Shown: positions 1-11,467, counted from the first letter of the stretch. The stretch is 64,000 bases of DNA from Lingula anatina (GCF_001039355.2 NW_019775713.1:117862-181861); one strand, 5' to 3'. Translations and numbers: made by a program. Notes: a model not told the origin generated them from the sequence alone.

Positions 1-582
1 GCTATGTACAGTAATAGTAGTTAAAAATGAAAACGATAGAAAAAAGCTGTCTTGCGCCCTTAAAGCTCGCATCAAGAACCAGCACAGACAAACAAGTCAC
101 CATTTTAAAAGGGACACACGCGACACAAGTCAAAGACGGATTGTCGAAAAGAAGCTCATAAAAATATTAGACAGTTTAAAAAAGGACTTAATAGAGACAG
201 ATTAATGAATATCTCAACGAATATTATTCTTGTTTTATTGTTACGCAATCTTCAAGACGTCAACGTTTATCACTCACTTCCAACTTCGTCCCTTTTCCAT
301 GCATCATACGTCACTTATACCAGTAGTTTGCTTGTTTATTCTTGTTTTGGTACCTGAAGAAGGTTCACGAGCCAAAGGCTCGGGCTTTTTTTTATCTTTA
401 GGAGTTGATCTTTACAGATAAGCGTTTTCAATATATATTTTTTTCGTAAAGATACGGAAGATGCAGTCGAATGAAAAAATTGTAGTTTTATTTATCAGTC
501 ATGACAGTTAATTGTCATAAAAGGGGTCTGTTATCTGATTCTGGTCCAAGGATCAACAGGTTGAATTCGGCCAGTGACAACC

Positions 583-602
583 GGAGAGAGAGAGAGAGAG
601 AT
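583..602. repeat. (GA)n microsatellite
   Basis: Short GA dinucleotide run. The surrounding first 1.9 kb shows no exon with convincing splice sites, no transposase similarity and no clear terminal repeats; I see nothing else to annotate there. Confidence 0.9.
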
Positions 603-1951
603 AGTACACTCTAACACAGTCACAGATGGAGTTTTCACTATATATTTACAGATATGTCTAAAATGTAAGGATGTTTTTAATAATTTTTAAAAGAAAGACT
701 CCTGTTTATGGTTTGAACGCAAAGGACGATCGCATTTGTTACGTTATGTAAAAGCAATATTGGCGACAGCTATCATCTGAGTCCTCAAGGGAGTCGAAGA
801 CTCGAACTCCCAACACGGAGGTATACTTTGTGTAGATTAGTGATAATATATCATTTTGTCTCTCTCCCTCTTTCTTAGTGAGTCTTTCGATGCACACGGA
901 AATTGTTGCATAAGTTAGCTCAGCACCTGTGATAATCATATGTAAAACACGAAATACGGACTCAATTTTAAACCTTCGTTACTGTCGCTCGCAACACCAT
1001 CTCACATTCGCCCATAAGATTATTTTCAATAAAGTAAAAAATTAAGAACTTGTTAGAAAGCAAGTATAATGTCTAACATCTCAGAAAATGTTTAGAATGT
1101 TTTAATGTTTAAATAACGCAATTAATAACTTGCAGCTATTTTCGCGGTGTCGCCCGGCTTTTAAAAGCTGAGAAATCCTACATGGCGTATTTTGCTGCAG
1201 ATTATTTCAATTAAAATTTTACTTGTTTGATGCTTTTGAAATATTTAAGTCATTAATAAAAACTTCATTTTAGTTAAGACAATGACTGAAGGCCCCATTG
1301 GGTATTTTCCTTTCCCGTGAAAGCCACTTATCATTTCCCAAGATGCTCGCAACTTTCTATGTTATTAATAAGAGTCATCCGTGAAGCGCCCCATTCCCTT
1401 GAATCGAGAATTGCGCGTTTTTATCCTTCGTCCTGAGTGAAACGAAGTCATTATACTCGGTGATAGATATTTCAGCTTGCTGGACTCGCATTTTTAATGA
1501 GATATAGACAAAGTTTTAATTTAATTTATGTAATTTGTGATTTGATGATTTTTATTTTCCGCGGCCGTGAACTGTGATCACTAGACTGTACATGTACCCC
1601 CCCTTCCCAGCGAGCCCTCATGATTAGCTAGACGATATGTTGACAGGGCACAGTCAAATGGTTTACACGAAACACGTCAAAGCTGCATTTCTCTTGTGAA
1701 GCCATTATGAAAGCCTTCGTTACCAGGCATTGTGAAACTATACTTGGAATTGAAGAAAAAATGTAGACCTTTTGAAAAAATAAACGCGCATATCTCATAT
1801 TAGCCTTCCAGAGCAGTCTATAAAAGTAAAGTACAGGTAGGCCCCTACTAGTAGCTTTGCTGGAAATATAGGCAAAAAATAACTTTAGAGTATTTTCAAG
1901 TACGTTTAGTATATTTTTTAAGGTAATTATACTCTAAATGTGAAGGTCCTT

Positions 1952-2119
1952 CAGGCCCGTAGCCAGCAATTTCAGAGGGGGGTCGTTTTCTGAAAAAGTG
2001 GACCTTTTACCACAAACAATTCTCATGTACATAGATCAAATTTTACCAAGAGTGGACCTTTTCCCAGCAAAAAGGGTGGTTCTTTCGAACCCCCCGAACC
2101 CCCCCTGGCTACGGGCCTG
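1952..2119. mobile_element. 168-bp MITE, CAGGCCCGTAGCC family
   Basis: Non-autonomous DNA transposon. The ends are inverted copies (CAGGCCCGTAGCCAGC at the left, GGCTACGGGCCTG at the right), and the element is flanked by a perfect 5-bp target duplication, TCCTT (1947-1951 and 2120-2124). The interior has G-rich and C-rich subterminal blocks and no coding capacity. Two further copies lie at 45004 and 46559 and a decayed one at 3541. A 5-bp duplication with CAGG ends is compatible with a hAT-like lineage that makes 5-bp duplications, but no autonomous partner is visible here. Confidence 0.9.
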
Positions 2120-2660
2120 TCCTTAAATGCTCCATTTGCTCATAACTTAAAATTGAGCGTTGTGCTACCAGTGCTGAGATCCAGCATTTAGTCGAAGCAA
2201 AAAGAAAATATATAATAATAACAATAGAAAAAGGCATGATTTAAAATTACCTTTAAGGTAATGATTATATTGTCAATCAATAATAAAAAATATCATATCC
2301 AAATGAAAAAAAATAAAAAAATAAATAAATAAATAACTTGGAACAACGGCGCGCTTCATGTGACCGGATGTACCGTGATGTGACCCAGTATTCACTGCGG
2401 GTTTTCTTTGACCTACTTAGTCGGGCTTAGTACGGCGGAGCGGGAACATTTTATACGTTATGAAATAACGTTATACCTAGGCCAAGATATAGTTACGAGT
2501 TACCATACACGTTTTATCTGAAGCAGTGGGACATTCCACGATTCCAGCATCCTTTTAAATGCATACAAACACATTCTTGATGACAGAAGGGTGAGTACTT
2601 TGTTGTAGTGATCTGGTACCGGAAGTCTTGGGATTGAAAGCGACAGTTGGGCGGGGTTTT

Positions 2661-2662
<2 letters not shown>

Positions 2663-2715
<53 letters not shown>
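2663..2715. repeat. (GA)n microsatellite
   Basis: Long pure GA run. The Leu-Ser repeat reading frame on the minus strand is only this microsatellite and is not a gene. From 2716 to about 3540 I see no recognisable gene or element. Confidence 0.95.
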
Positions 2716-2717
<2 letters not shown>

Positions 2718-3540
2718 GCTGCAGAGACAAAAGGTAGAGGGTAGACAAAGGAATCTTGTGATCCTAGTGTTATAAGTGTTATACAGTAGATCTGGATTCC
2801 TGGAAACATCTGAGGTAAAACCTAAAAAGTACTAGCAGAGTTAATTAAGTAGCAATAAGGTTTCTATGATGTAGTATGTTGTACTTGTCTTAGAGCTACT
2901 ATAAAAGTTATTTGTGGGGATTTTTGCAGTGTTCACTTCGTCCTTCATATCTTTATAACTCTCTATTAAACCATAGCCCTCCAACTGGAGTGCAGTAATG
3001 GCTTTGCAATGTTAAGAACTCGTACATTTTGTAGCCATGTATAGCAACACGTTACAGTATTACAATTGGGCTTCACCATTCTCAAATATACTAGTGTTGT
3101 GTCTCATATGTTGAGATATGCTGGAATGCTAAAGATGTAAAATTACAACAAATATCCTTCAAAATTTCATTTAGAATGCCAAGCTAAATTGGTAAGAATG
3201 CATGTTTCTGCTTTTCATTTATTGGTTACTCAACATACAACCCAAATGAACCCATTTCTTTTCAGTACCTGTATATAGGTGATCTAAGACATCCATGTGT
3301 GTACATACAACCAATCGTGACCACTTTCAGTGACTATCCCAGCATTTTTTCAATGACACTGATGTACAGTATGTCATTGGTTATTTTAAGTTTGATTTTT
3401 TTTACATGAAGTCATGGCAAACCATCAGATGCATATTAGCAATTTTTTGAAAGTACAAATAACTGTGAATATGTGGAAGCTGCCAAGTTTGACTTTGCCC
3501 AGGACCACTGCCAGTTTAGAAATGATGGGAATGCGAACAA

Positions 3541-3668
3541 ACCACCCTTTTTGCCGGGGAAAAGGTTCCCTCTTGGGAAATTTTTATTTAGGTACACAAT
3601 GGTTTTATGGTAAAAGGTCCACTTTTTTTAGAAAAAAAAAACTTTTGAAATTGCTGGCTATAGGTCTG
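3541..3668 (-). mobile_element. Degenerate copy of the CAGGCCCGTAGCC MITE
   Basis: The reverse complement of the 1952-2119 element is recognisable here through the aligned block with AAAAGGTCCACTTTTT and the end GCTGGCTATAGGTCTG. The other terminus is eroded and no target duplication is visible. A 149-residue open frame on the plus strand runs through this copy. It has no family resemblance, and I treat it as chance. Confidence 0.65.
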
Positions 3669-3914
3669 TTGAATGTTTATAATGAATGTTTTTCTTTTTA
3701 TTCAGCTCACACAAACAGTTTACATAACTGTTGGTGTACAGTGTCATGTGTCTCTGTAGTGGCCTGCTTGATGTGGTCAGTTTGGGATGATGTTATATCT
3801 AATACATGGCTGTCGATTGGTCGCGTCTTGACCGAGGCCACCACCTGGTGGATGAGATGGTAATGGGAACAAGTATGAAAGAAGCACATGGTGAGTGAGA
3901 TCCACGGCACCCTG

Positions 3915-4082
3915 CAGGGGCGGATCCAGAGCTATATACTGACAGTCTTCCAAATTATCTTTGTTGATTCATCCTCCAATTTTGACCGTCTTCCAACATT
4001 AAAAATTGGATACCCGTCAATGTAAACTTGAAAATCTGACCGTCTTCTGGAAGACCCAGAAGACGGCCTAAATCCGCCCCTG
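3915..4082 (+). mobile_element. 168-bp MITE, CAGGGGCGGATCC family
   Basis: The termini CAGGGGCGGATCCAG and TAAATCCGCCCCTG are inverted copies. The flanks carry a perfect 5-bp direct duplication, CCCTG (3910-3914 and 4083-4087). The interior contains the repeated motif GACCGTCTTC in both orientations. The same element occurs in the opposite orientation at 63426-63594 with a different 5-bp duplication, which fixes the boundaries. Confidence 0.9.
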
Positions 4083-4530
4083 CCCTGTCATAACATTGGC
4101 GAAGAGGATAAGCAAGAAATACTAACATGGCACAGGGAGAACCGCACAGGGTTTAAAGATGCATACAAAGTCAAATTTTTGTCACAAAAACCAACTAAAT
4201 GCCAGTATATAGTTTCAAGTAGTATAACTAAGAGAAGTACCAAAAGGCATTGTTTAATTTTACCCGAAAATGATGTTTGAACGGATTTTTCTGCTGGCAT
4301 TTTAAGCTGTATGTCAATGGGGCAGGAAAGTAGGTCACGAAAGTAGGTTAAATTTACAACCAAAAATTTAAAGAAAGGAGCAGTCTAAAGGTCTTTTATG
4401 GCTGATCGAGTGATCTATTCAGTTTATCCCTTGGCATGTCGAATTTATTTGAGTCATATAAGAATCTAGTAGAAGTGGTTTACATGTGTTACTGGGAATC
4501 CACGCTCCACCGATGCTCGGTTCGTATGTA

Positions 4531-4925
4531 CCTTTAACAAAGCACAAGCAGATTACCACCGAGAATAGAGTCCTGAATGGATGATGGACTTATAAGATGT
4601 TGACTATGAAGTGGTATATGAGCCAGGAAAGAATGATGCAGACTCTATTGATTGTCTCTCCAGACACCCATGGCCACAAACGGTGGTGATAGTACAGAGA
4701 GGAGGATCAGATGGATGGTAAAATCTGAAAATGCAGTGATTCTTGATGAGATAGCTTAGGAAACCCTCACTGACCCAACACTAATCAAACTTGGAGAGAG
4801 AATCTCAGCAGGAGATTGGAATCTATATAGTAAAGATGAGGACATCGAACCATACTTGCACATGAGAGAAGAATTAAGTATATTTGAAGGACTCATTTAC
4901 AGAATCGCTGTCCTGAAAAAAATAG
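4531..4925 (+). pseudogene. Ty3/Gypsy retrotransposon pol remnant (RNase H end and linker)
   Basis: Reading frames on the plus strand give KHKQITTE followed, after a frame change, by WMMDL, then VYEPGKNDADSIDCLSRHP near 4613-4673, then DPTLIKLGERISAG near 4769-4814 and a PYLHMREELSIFEGL-type block. These are the usual landmarks of the RNase H to integrase linker of Ty3/Gypsy pol. Stop codons and at least one frameshift break the frame. No LTR is seen; the right side runs into a minisatellite. Family assignment rests on motif memory, without an alignment. Confidence 0.8.
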
Positions 4926-5388
4926 TAATCTGAGATAATTTGTATGTAATCAGGATGAAGGCGGATCGCTGTCTTAAAAAAAGTAATCTGAGCATAATTT
5001 ATATATATTTAATCAGGATGAAGGCGAATCGCTGTCCTGAAAAAAAAAGTAATCTGAGATAATTTATATTTAATCAGGATGAAGGCAGATTGCTGTCCTG
5101 AAAATAAAGTAATCTGATATAATTTATATTTAATCAGGATGAAGGCGGATTGCTGCCCTGAAAAAAAAGTAATCTGAGATAATTTATATTTAATCAGGAT
5201 GAAGGCGGATTGCTGTCCTGAAAAAATAGTAATCTGAGATAATTTGTATGTGATCAGGATGAAGGCGGATCGCTGTCCTAGAAAAAAGTTATCTGAGATA
5301 ATTTCTATGTAATCAGGATGAAGGTGGATCGCTGTCCTAAAAAAAATAATCTGAGATAATTTCTATGTAATCAGGATGAAGGTGGATT
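4907..5388. repeat. Minisatellite, 8 units of ~60 bp
   Basis: Eight consecutive units start at GCTGTCCTGAAAAA and pass through AATCTGAGATAATTT and AATCAGGATGAAGGCGGAT. They vary in A-run length and at scattered positions. The first unit overlaps the last codons of the Gypsy remnant, so the array probably grew from retrotransposon sequence. There are no unique spacers, so it is not CRISPR-like. Confidence 0.95.
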
Positions 5389-5390
5389 GC

Positions 5391-5470
5391 TTGACTGGGG
5401 CCACCACCTGGTGGATGACGTGGTTATGGGAACGAGTATGAAAGAAGCACATAGCAAGTGAGACCCACGA
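5391..5470. repeat. Direct repeat of the 3828-3907 segment
   Basis: About 80 bp beginning near CCACCACCTGGTGGATGA and including AGTATGAAAGAAGCACAT is a near copy of 3828-3907. The MITE, Gypsy remnant and minisatellite are thus bracketed by two copies of the same flank. The function is unknown. Confidence 0.8.
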
Positions 5471-5487
5471 CTTCTATAACAGATGAT

Positions 5488-7650
5488 ATGTATTTGACCC
5501 AAGGTGGAGCAGTGGTCATAACCCACCCTCACCCATCACCATGCCAAAAATGCTTCCTTGCAGGTAGTGCACAAAATTATTGCTTGGTTTTGTTTTAGTA
5601 GTTGTGTTATAATAGTCTTTTATACTTCCCGTGAAGATCAACAAACCAGTTATCATATTTTGTGCTTCCTTCCAATTTAAATAAATTTTTTCACTTCTCT
5701 TATGTTACTCCTCACAAAATGTACTTCTACAAGGCACATTCAACTGATATACTTATCCAAGATTATTACAGGCATTGTTTATAGGCAATTTATGAGCAAA
5801 TTTCTCAAAAATCCCAGATGATTTGGCAGAGTTCTGTTTATTTAACTTTGGTCAGTTTAAGATTGTGACAGTTGTACCAGTCACAATTGTGCCCAGCAGC
5901 CTCCAAAATACATCTTAAACTTGTCCCTGTTCAGTCACCATAACTGTGATGTCTGTCATATTTGGTGGACATTAGGCAGAATATTTTTGGTTAAATATTC
6001 TGCTGGCTCTTGTGGACTGTCAGGGTTTTGTCTTTTTATTAAGATAATTTATATCACTTAATTCATTCATATAATCTTTTGTCTCTTTTTTTCTAGCTCC
6101 AGTCTCCATACAGCATGGTGTCTTCTAGGTGAACAGACTTTACCTGGCTGGACATGGGGGACATTCATTGTTAATATAAAATAGACAGGAAATAACAGCT
6201 GCAGGAATATCCCTTCATCCACAGAGTTGTGCAAGACACAGCAAGTTTCAGGATGAATGGGTTGTGAAGAGCCAGAGACAGGACAGCCATGGTAAACAGG
6301 GAACTGGACTTCTTGCAGGTTGTACACAAAATGAACAGTTAGTTGTTTCCTCTGTAGAGACAAAAACACCAATTATCACAATTTTTTGATTAATTGGTTT
6401 TCAATGTGACTTGAAAAGCATGGATAGCTAAAATAATCCACACTTGTCTATTTAAAACAAACTTTAAATATTAGTGTGCATTGTAGCTTTATAGTCATTA
6501 ATGGCATTTTTGATCTACACCTCTCATTTGTTAACAATGCATTTGTTCAATTTAAATCATTAAAGTTATATGCATAAAATGAATACTATTAAAACATTGT
6601 TCATGTGCATTTCACTCTTCAAATATAGTGGCTGAAGGAAATGTTCCTTTGTTGGCTGAAGTTATAAGCTTCTGATCATCAGTGGTCAAGAGGTTGAATG
6701 CCTTGTTTAATGAATGTTTATCTTTTTTCTAGTTCATGTGTGCATGGTTTGACAGTTGTTGTACATTGTGAAGCGTCTTCATAGTGGCCTGTTTGATGTG
6801 GTCAGTATGAGATGAAATGTATTGGACCCAAAGTGGAGAAGTGGTCAATACTTCCCTGGGATGACCCATTGCCATCACAGTAACTGGACTGCTTGCAGGT
6901 GCTACACTAAACTAATGGTTGATATTGTTTTACAAGTCATGTGACAATAGATAATTGATCTCCTTATCTTCCTCTGTAGAGAAAGAAACCAGTTATCATA
7001 TTTTTGTTTCCTTTAAGTAAGATAATTTTGTCATGATTTAGAATTTTTATTAGTAATTTCCTTAGTGGCTCCTCTCAAATTACTCCTCAAAAATATCTTT
7101 CAATTAGTCACAGCCAATTGATATAATTATCCCAGATTTTTACAGGTGTTAAGCATTTTGTGTGCAAATTTCACAATAATTCCAACATATTCGGCAGAGT
7201 TCTGTTTATTTAACTGTCTCAGTCTGAGAATGTGCTGGTTTGACAGTCACAATTGTGTCCAGCAGCCTCCAAAAGGCAAGGTCATTTTTAACTTATCACA
7301 GTGCAATCACCACAATACTGATGTTTACCATATAAGATGGGCACTTGGCAGTTTACCATAGTTTTAATATTTTCCTAACTGGCTCTGGTGGACTGTCAGG
7401 TTTTTGTCTTTTCTTTGTATTAAGATAAATTTCACTTATACATTGTCATGTCTCTTTTTCCAGCTCCAGTCTCCATGCAGTTTGTCTTCTAGGTGAACTA
7501 ACCTTACCTGGCTGAACATGGAGGGAATGTATTTTATAAGAAGCAGACATAAAAAGGCAGCAACAGGAACATCTTCATCTCACCCATTTGTGCAAGACAC
7601 AGGATGTGGCAAGTTTTAGGATGAATGAACAGCCAGAGACAGGACAGCCA
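5488..7650. repeat. Tandem duplication with ~1.33-kb period, unknown content
   Basis: Blocks at 5488-6330 recur at 6819-7640. Shared landmarks are GACCCAA(A/G)GTGGAG, CACAATTGTG(C/T)CCAGCAGCCTCC, GCTCCAGTCTCCAT.CAG, TTGTGCAAGACACA and GCCAGAGACAGGACAGCCA. A TTGCAGGT block recurs at 5561, 6315 and 6895, and a fainter relative occurs near 16190. No open frame is shared by the copies. The sequence could be a decayed retrotransposon or a non-coding tandem gene. Confidence 0.8.
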
Positions 7651-8423
7651 TTTATATGGAACAGTACAATTGTACAACAAATGTGGGTTCCAGGTAACAC
7701 AAAGAATCCATTTCCCCCATATGCATGGAAACTATAGAGGCAGGGTATATAAAGCAAGGAGATTGTGTTAGACAATACTCTATCACTGAAGACAAATAGA
7801 CACAATGGAAATGTTTAAAAGTGAATTGCTATTTCAGCTCAGTTGTGATGTGTTTTAATAATTTCCCCATATGCATGGAAATCGTTACAGTACTAGTAGA
7901 GGTAGCATATACAGTAAGATTGTGGTAGACAATAAGCCATCACTGAACAGAAAAAGATGTCATTGAAAATGTGTTAATGTGTATGCACATATTTCAGTGC
8001 AGATATGATCTCTGTTATTGTGAGGACATTAAGTTGCAATTGCAAGTTTTATGACATATTTATTATATACAGACACTTTCAGTCTGTCTATATTCTGATC
8101 ACTGTCTGTCCAGTGTCATTGCCATAGTCAGCACTTTGTGACACATCTGTTGTTTACCCTTTAACTGATAAACTGTATTTTTGTTTTAACTTTAATTCCT
8201 CTAGAAAATCAGCATGATTAGATTTTTTTATATTGTTTTGTTATCTTTAGCAGTTTGGATAAGATACTACAGTATGTCCTGAGTGTATCAAATTGAAGAA
8301 GAAAATGTAGATATGTTTGTGTATTTTTGTCTTACTTTGTTTCTGATATTTATTTTGATTACTAAATAGTATTTTTGTGAATTTATGAAATTTTTGTAAG
8401 TTCATTGTTAAATGGTGAATGAC
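7651..8423. other. Gene-poor AT-rich stretch
   Basis: Contains one local duplication, CCCCATATGCATGGAAA at about 7715 and 7865, each followed by a similar 60-bp block. No exon, transposase or RNA gene is recognisable. Confidence 0.6.
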
Positions 8424-8600
8424 AGCAGTCAGAAGGTTCACTGGTCTGATAGTTTGATGATGCCAACATCCAATGGTTCAAAAGGTTCAGTAGTCAGAAG
8501 GTTCATTGGTCTGATAGTTTGGTGATCCAAATGTCCAGCTGTTCCAAAGGTTTGCTAGTCTAAAGGTTCACTTGCCTGAGGTTTCATTGGTTCAATGGTT
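8424..8600. repeat. Minisatellite, ~66-bp units (GATAGTTTGATGATGCCAA)
   Basis: Degenerate tandem units contain AAAAGGTTCA, GTCAGAAGGTTCATTGGTCT and GATAGTTTGATGATGCCAA. Cleaner units lie at 9164-9345, and a related block with CCAGCTGTTCCAAAGG occurs at 8533, 9311 and 12290. Confidence 0.85.
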
Positions 8601-9163
8601 GTAAAGTCTGAGAATAAGAATTGTGTATGGTGTAATATGATGAGGGCTTTTATGATTTTAATAGTATACATCGACCTGGGTGGATAAAATGACAATATAA
8701 ATGCAATTTTAAATGAGTATGTTATTAACCAATTACAATTACTAAAGACAATTGTTTAACCCAAGTTACTGTTACTACAACTCAATTGCCCAGAGGTGCA
8801 GCACTGTCTTTTAGTTCACTTCTAGCTAAAGGAAAGAAGAGAAACTTAGCCAATGCAATGAGGGTTTCTTCTTCTTGGAAATTAATAATGATAGCAAACT
8901 TTTCATCAGTTGTTCTGAGGTCAAAATGGAGTTTCAGAAAGGAGTTTCATGATAACTGTACTCCATGAAAGGTTATCATCTTTAAGATTTGACAAGCTTT
9001 TTGTTGAGAGTAATTTGTAATAGTGAAATTCATCTAGGTATGCTTGTTTAAGTAGGTTGTTATCATCCAAGCATAATATTTTAAGTGAAAATTTTATTGA
9101 TTGTATTTTAATCTTTATGTGAGCAGGATTTCTTCCAGTCTCTCATCTTACTGCATGGTCTTN

Positions 9164-9350
9164 ATAGTTTGATGATGTCAAGATCCAATGGTTTAAAAGG
9201 TTCAATAGTCAGAAAGTTCATTGGTCTGATAGTTTGATGATGCCAAGATCCAATGGTTTAAAAGGTTCAATAGTCAGAAAGTTCATTGGTCTGATAGTTT
9301 GATGATGTCCCAGCTGTTCCAAAGGTTTGCTAGTCAGAAGGTTGATTAAA
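9164..9350. repeat. Minisatellite, ~66-bp units, second block
   Basis: Begins immediately after a single N at 9163. It holds almost identical units of GATGATG(T/C)CAAGATCCAATGG with AAAAGGTTCAATAGTCAG. Same family as 8424-8600. Confidence 0.9.
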
Positions 9351-9699
9351 CTAAACTTCTAAACAAAATAAGGATGAAAAGAAATTACAAGCACTGAAAA
9401 TATCAAACAAAATAACTTAAAGACAGTCTCAGCACGTTAAACTCTTAAAATAGCACGAAAATGAATTTTCCTGAAAATCTCACCAATTTCCCCATAATGA
9501 CCAAGGTATATCCTATCCAAAACCGTTCAGAAAATGAAGCTACCTAATACTGTTTTTAAGTTCCATTAAATAATAAAAGACGACTCGTCTTAAATACTCA
9601 GCTACCACCTCACAGTACGGCTTCAGAACGCGCAATTTCTCGCTAAGTCTCGCGGTTTACTATGAATGAAATACTACGGCTGAGACCCGGATGTTACTA

Positions 9700-9712
9700 T
9701 TTGGCGCCAAAA
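9700..9712. promoter_or_regulatory. Palindromic E2F-type site TTTGGCGCCAAA
   Basis: A perfect TTTGGCGCCAAA palindrome lies 9 bases upstream of the preferred ATG at 9721, in a local CpG-rich stretch (9620-9720) unlike the AT-rich surroundings. This matches the classic E2F consensus. Its position close to the start codon suggests a TATA-less promoter or 5' leader. Function is inferred. Confidence 0.6.
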
Positions 9713-9720
9713 CAACAAAC

Positions 9721-9926
9721 ATGGAGACGCGCGTCAAGTCTGAAGAGGAGAGCGACAAAAGGGGACGAAAGAAAATAGCCACTCTAGTTCGAAAGATACG
9801 AAAGAAAATTAGAGACAGACGAAGCACTCAGACTGTGTATGTTGGGAGGGAGGTGGGGCGGTGGAGGACACTTAAAGCTGAGTTAGGACTCACATACGAG
9901 GCAATGGCGAAACTACTTCTCGATAC
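9721..9926 (+). CDS. Putative first coding exon, basic N-terminus with W-x2-LK motif; function unknown
   Basis: The ATG at 9721 sits in AAACATGG, a good eukaryotic start context; an in-frame ATG at 9691 has a weaker context. The frame reads through a strongly basic segment (KRGRKKIATLVRKIRKKIRD, about residues 12-31) and then GREVGRWRTLKAELGL and AMAKLLLD. It reaches GATAC followed by GTGAGTATG, a near-consensus splice donor at 9927. Short W-x-x-LK...LL modules of this kind head several transposon-related invertebrate gene families, but I cannot name this one. No matching downstream plus-strand exon was found. Confidence 0.5.
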
Positions 9927-10781
9927 GTGAGTATGCGCTTCACAGGTCTCAAGTGTGTCTGATTATCATATTATCCTGTTCACAATAAATGACAATATTT
10001 GTGCTCATACAAAGTTGGTTACGTGTATAAGAGCGTTTTGGGCTGTACCGAAAAGATGGACAGGCGGCACTTACATGTCTGACAAGTTTCGCTCTGTAGT
10101 CGTGACGTCTATCTCATTCTGACTGAAGCCTGCTGTGATTGGTCGTAAGCGTGGGAAAATCGAGGTCGTGACCTTGAGCCAAGTACTTCCGGTTGTGCTC
10201 CGAAATCATGATAAATAGTTTTCGTTTTCTAATTTTTTATTCTAGTTGTCTTAACAGAACTTTTGTGACCCAGACTTATTAATATAATAATAAACAATCT
10301 CAAGAAACACAAATCTGATCAAAGTTTTACATAGAACCTGCTTCTATACATTAATCTAACCCACTGAGACTGTCTTTAAAGAATTACAAAATCTTAACAC
10401 AAAGAAAATGAAAAGCAAACCAATCAAGTCTATCTCACCTGTAAGTTGACGTGGCAGAAACCAGAAACGAATGTGCCACGTAAGAAAGAGGGGCATGTTA
10501 TATAAAGAAACAGAGATGCATGAACACAAACAAAAAGGCACAAACACACTACTCTACACTAAAACAACCACAATCCTACATACGCAACCTCATATATATA
10601 CATGTTACAATAATGATAATAAATTTTTCATCAATTGTTCTGAGGCCAAAGTGTATATAGTGTTCCGTAAATACCTGGTACAATATGGTTACAGGTTTGT
10701 TGTATAGGGGGCATGTTGGGAGAGAGTTTTTCATGTTTAATTTTGTCTTTAGGGCATATTCCATAGGGCTGAGGAGTGTTA

Positions 10782-11005
10782 GGCTTCGTTCACATGGAAA
10801 GTCTATTTTCTAAAAATCTATTTTCTATTTGCGGTATCTTGTGATCACGGCCTGTGCCCTGAATATCCCGCGGCGTAATTACTGGCAGCGCGAGCCAGTT
10901 ACTTCCAAAGCTGTAATTAATTCGCGGCTGCGCTTGGAGTGATCATAAGATACCGCGAATAGAAAATAGATTTTTAGAAAATAGACTTTCTATGTGAACG
11001 GAGTC
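10782..11005. mobile_element. 224-bp MITE with ~60-bp terminal inverted repeats
   Basis: The arm around GTTCACATGGAAAGTCTATT, continuing to GCGGTATCTT, is repeated inverted from AAGATACCGCG to TAGACTTTCTATGTGAAC. A TTA trinucleotide flanks both ends (10779-10781 and 11006-11008). A 3-bp TWA-type duplication fits PIF/Harbinger. The middle is GC- and CpG-rich and the element has no coding capacity. Confidence 0.85.
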
Positions 11006-11153
11006 TTAGTGTATCTGCCTGTTTCAGTGTGGAGTTTATTCCCCACTGGTGCCAAAACGACTTAGGCTTTTTCTTTTTTCATCATTGTGAACAGTGTCCA
11101 GATAGTTCCTGATACCTTCACTCCACGAGAGGTTATCATCTTTAACATTTAAT

Positions 11154-11323
11154 TTAAAATTGACTGCAAATTGATTTGGGCAACTTTTGCCTCACATTTT
11201 CTGTGTCTGAATTAAAAAATTCTTTCTTCAATTTCAATTTTTCTTCTTCAATCTCCACCAGTCTCTTCAAACATGAAAGTTTCTCATTCTCCACATCTAT
11301 CACCATGTCCATTCTGGAGTCCT
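11154..11323 (-). CDS. Putative terminal exon encoding a coiled coil
   Basis: The exon follows a good acceptor (ATATTTTTCAG at 11324-11334) and runs to a TAA at 11154-11156. The frame gives an acidic start and then a heptad-like charged stretch, ENEKLSCLKRLVEIEEEKLK followed by LKKEFF. This is typical of C-terminal coiled coils in MADF/Myb-SANT-type transposon proteins. Its phase joins correctly to the exon at 11468-11518, which makes chance less likely. A related DDNLSWS-encoding patch occurs just downstream (11105-11145) and again near 8960. Confidence 0.5.
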
Positions 11324-11467
11324 CTGAAAAATATGATATACATCATAAAATAGAAAAATATCAGCTGTGACACCTTTTGCTTATAGAATGCATATCAGTT
11401 TGTGTGTATATTAATTTGTGTGCTTCTTTGATGATTATTGAGAAGTAATATTAAAAAAAATTCTTAC

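Noticed and set aside
366-392. GAGCC-AAA-GGCTC hairpin followed by a T run, like an intrinsic terminator
   Set aside because: The context is eukaryotic and there is no upstream gene. It also lacks the histone 3' stem-loop consensus.
2500-2748. 82-codon minus-strand frame rich in Leu-Ser
   Set aside because: It is the translation of the (GA)n microsatellite at 2663-2715.
3414-3863. 149-codon plus-strand frame as a gene
   Set aside because: It spans a degenerate MITE and a repeated block, has no family resemblance and no supporting splice sites.
4907-5388. Regular repeat array that could be mistaken for CRISPR
   Set aside because: Units are contiguous with no unique spacers, the genome is eukaryotic and no cas genes are present.
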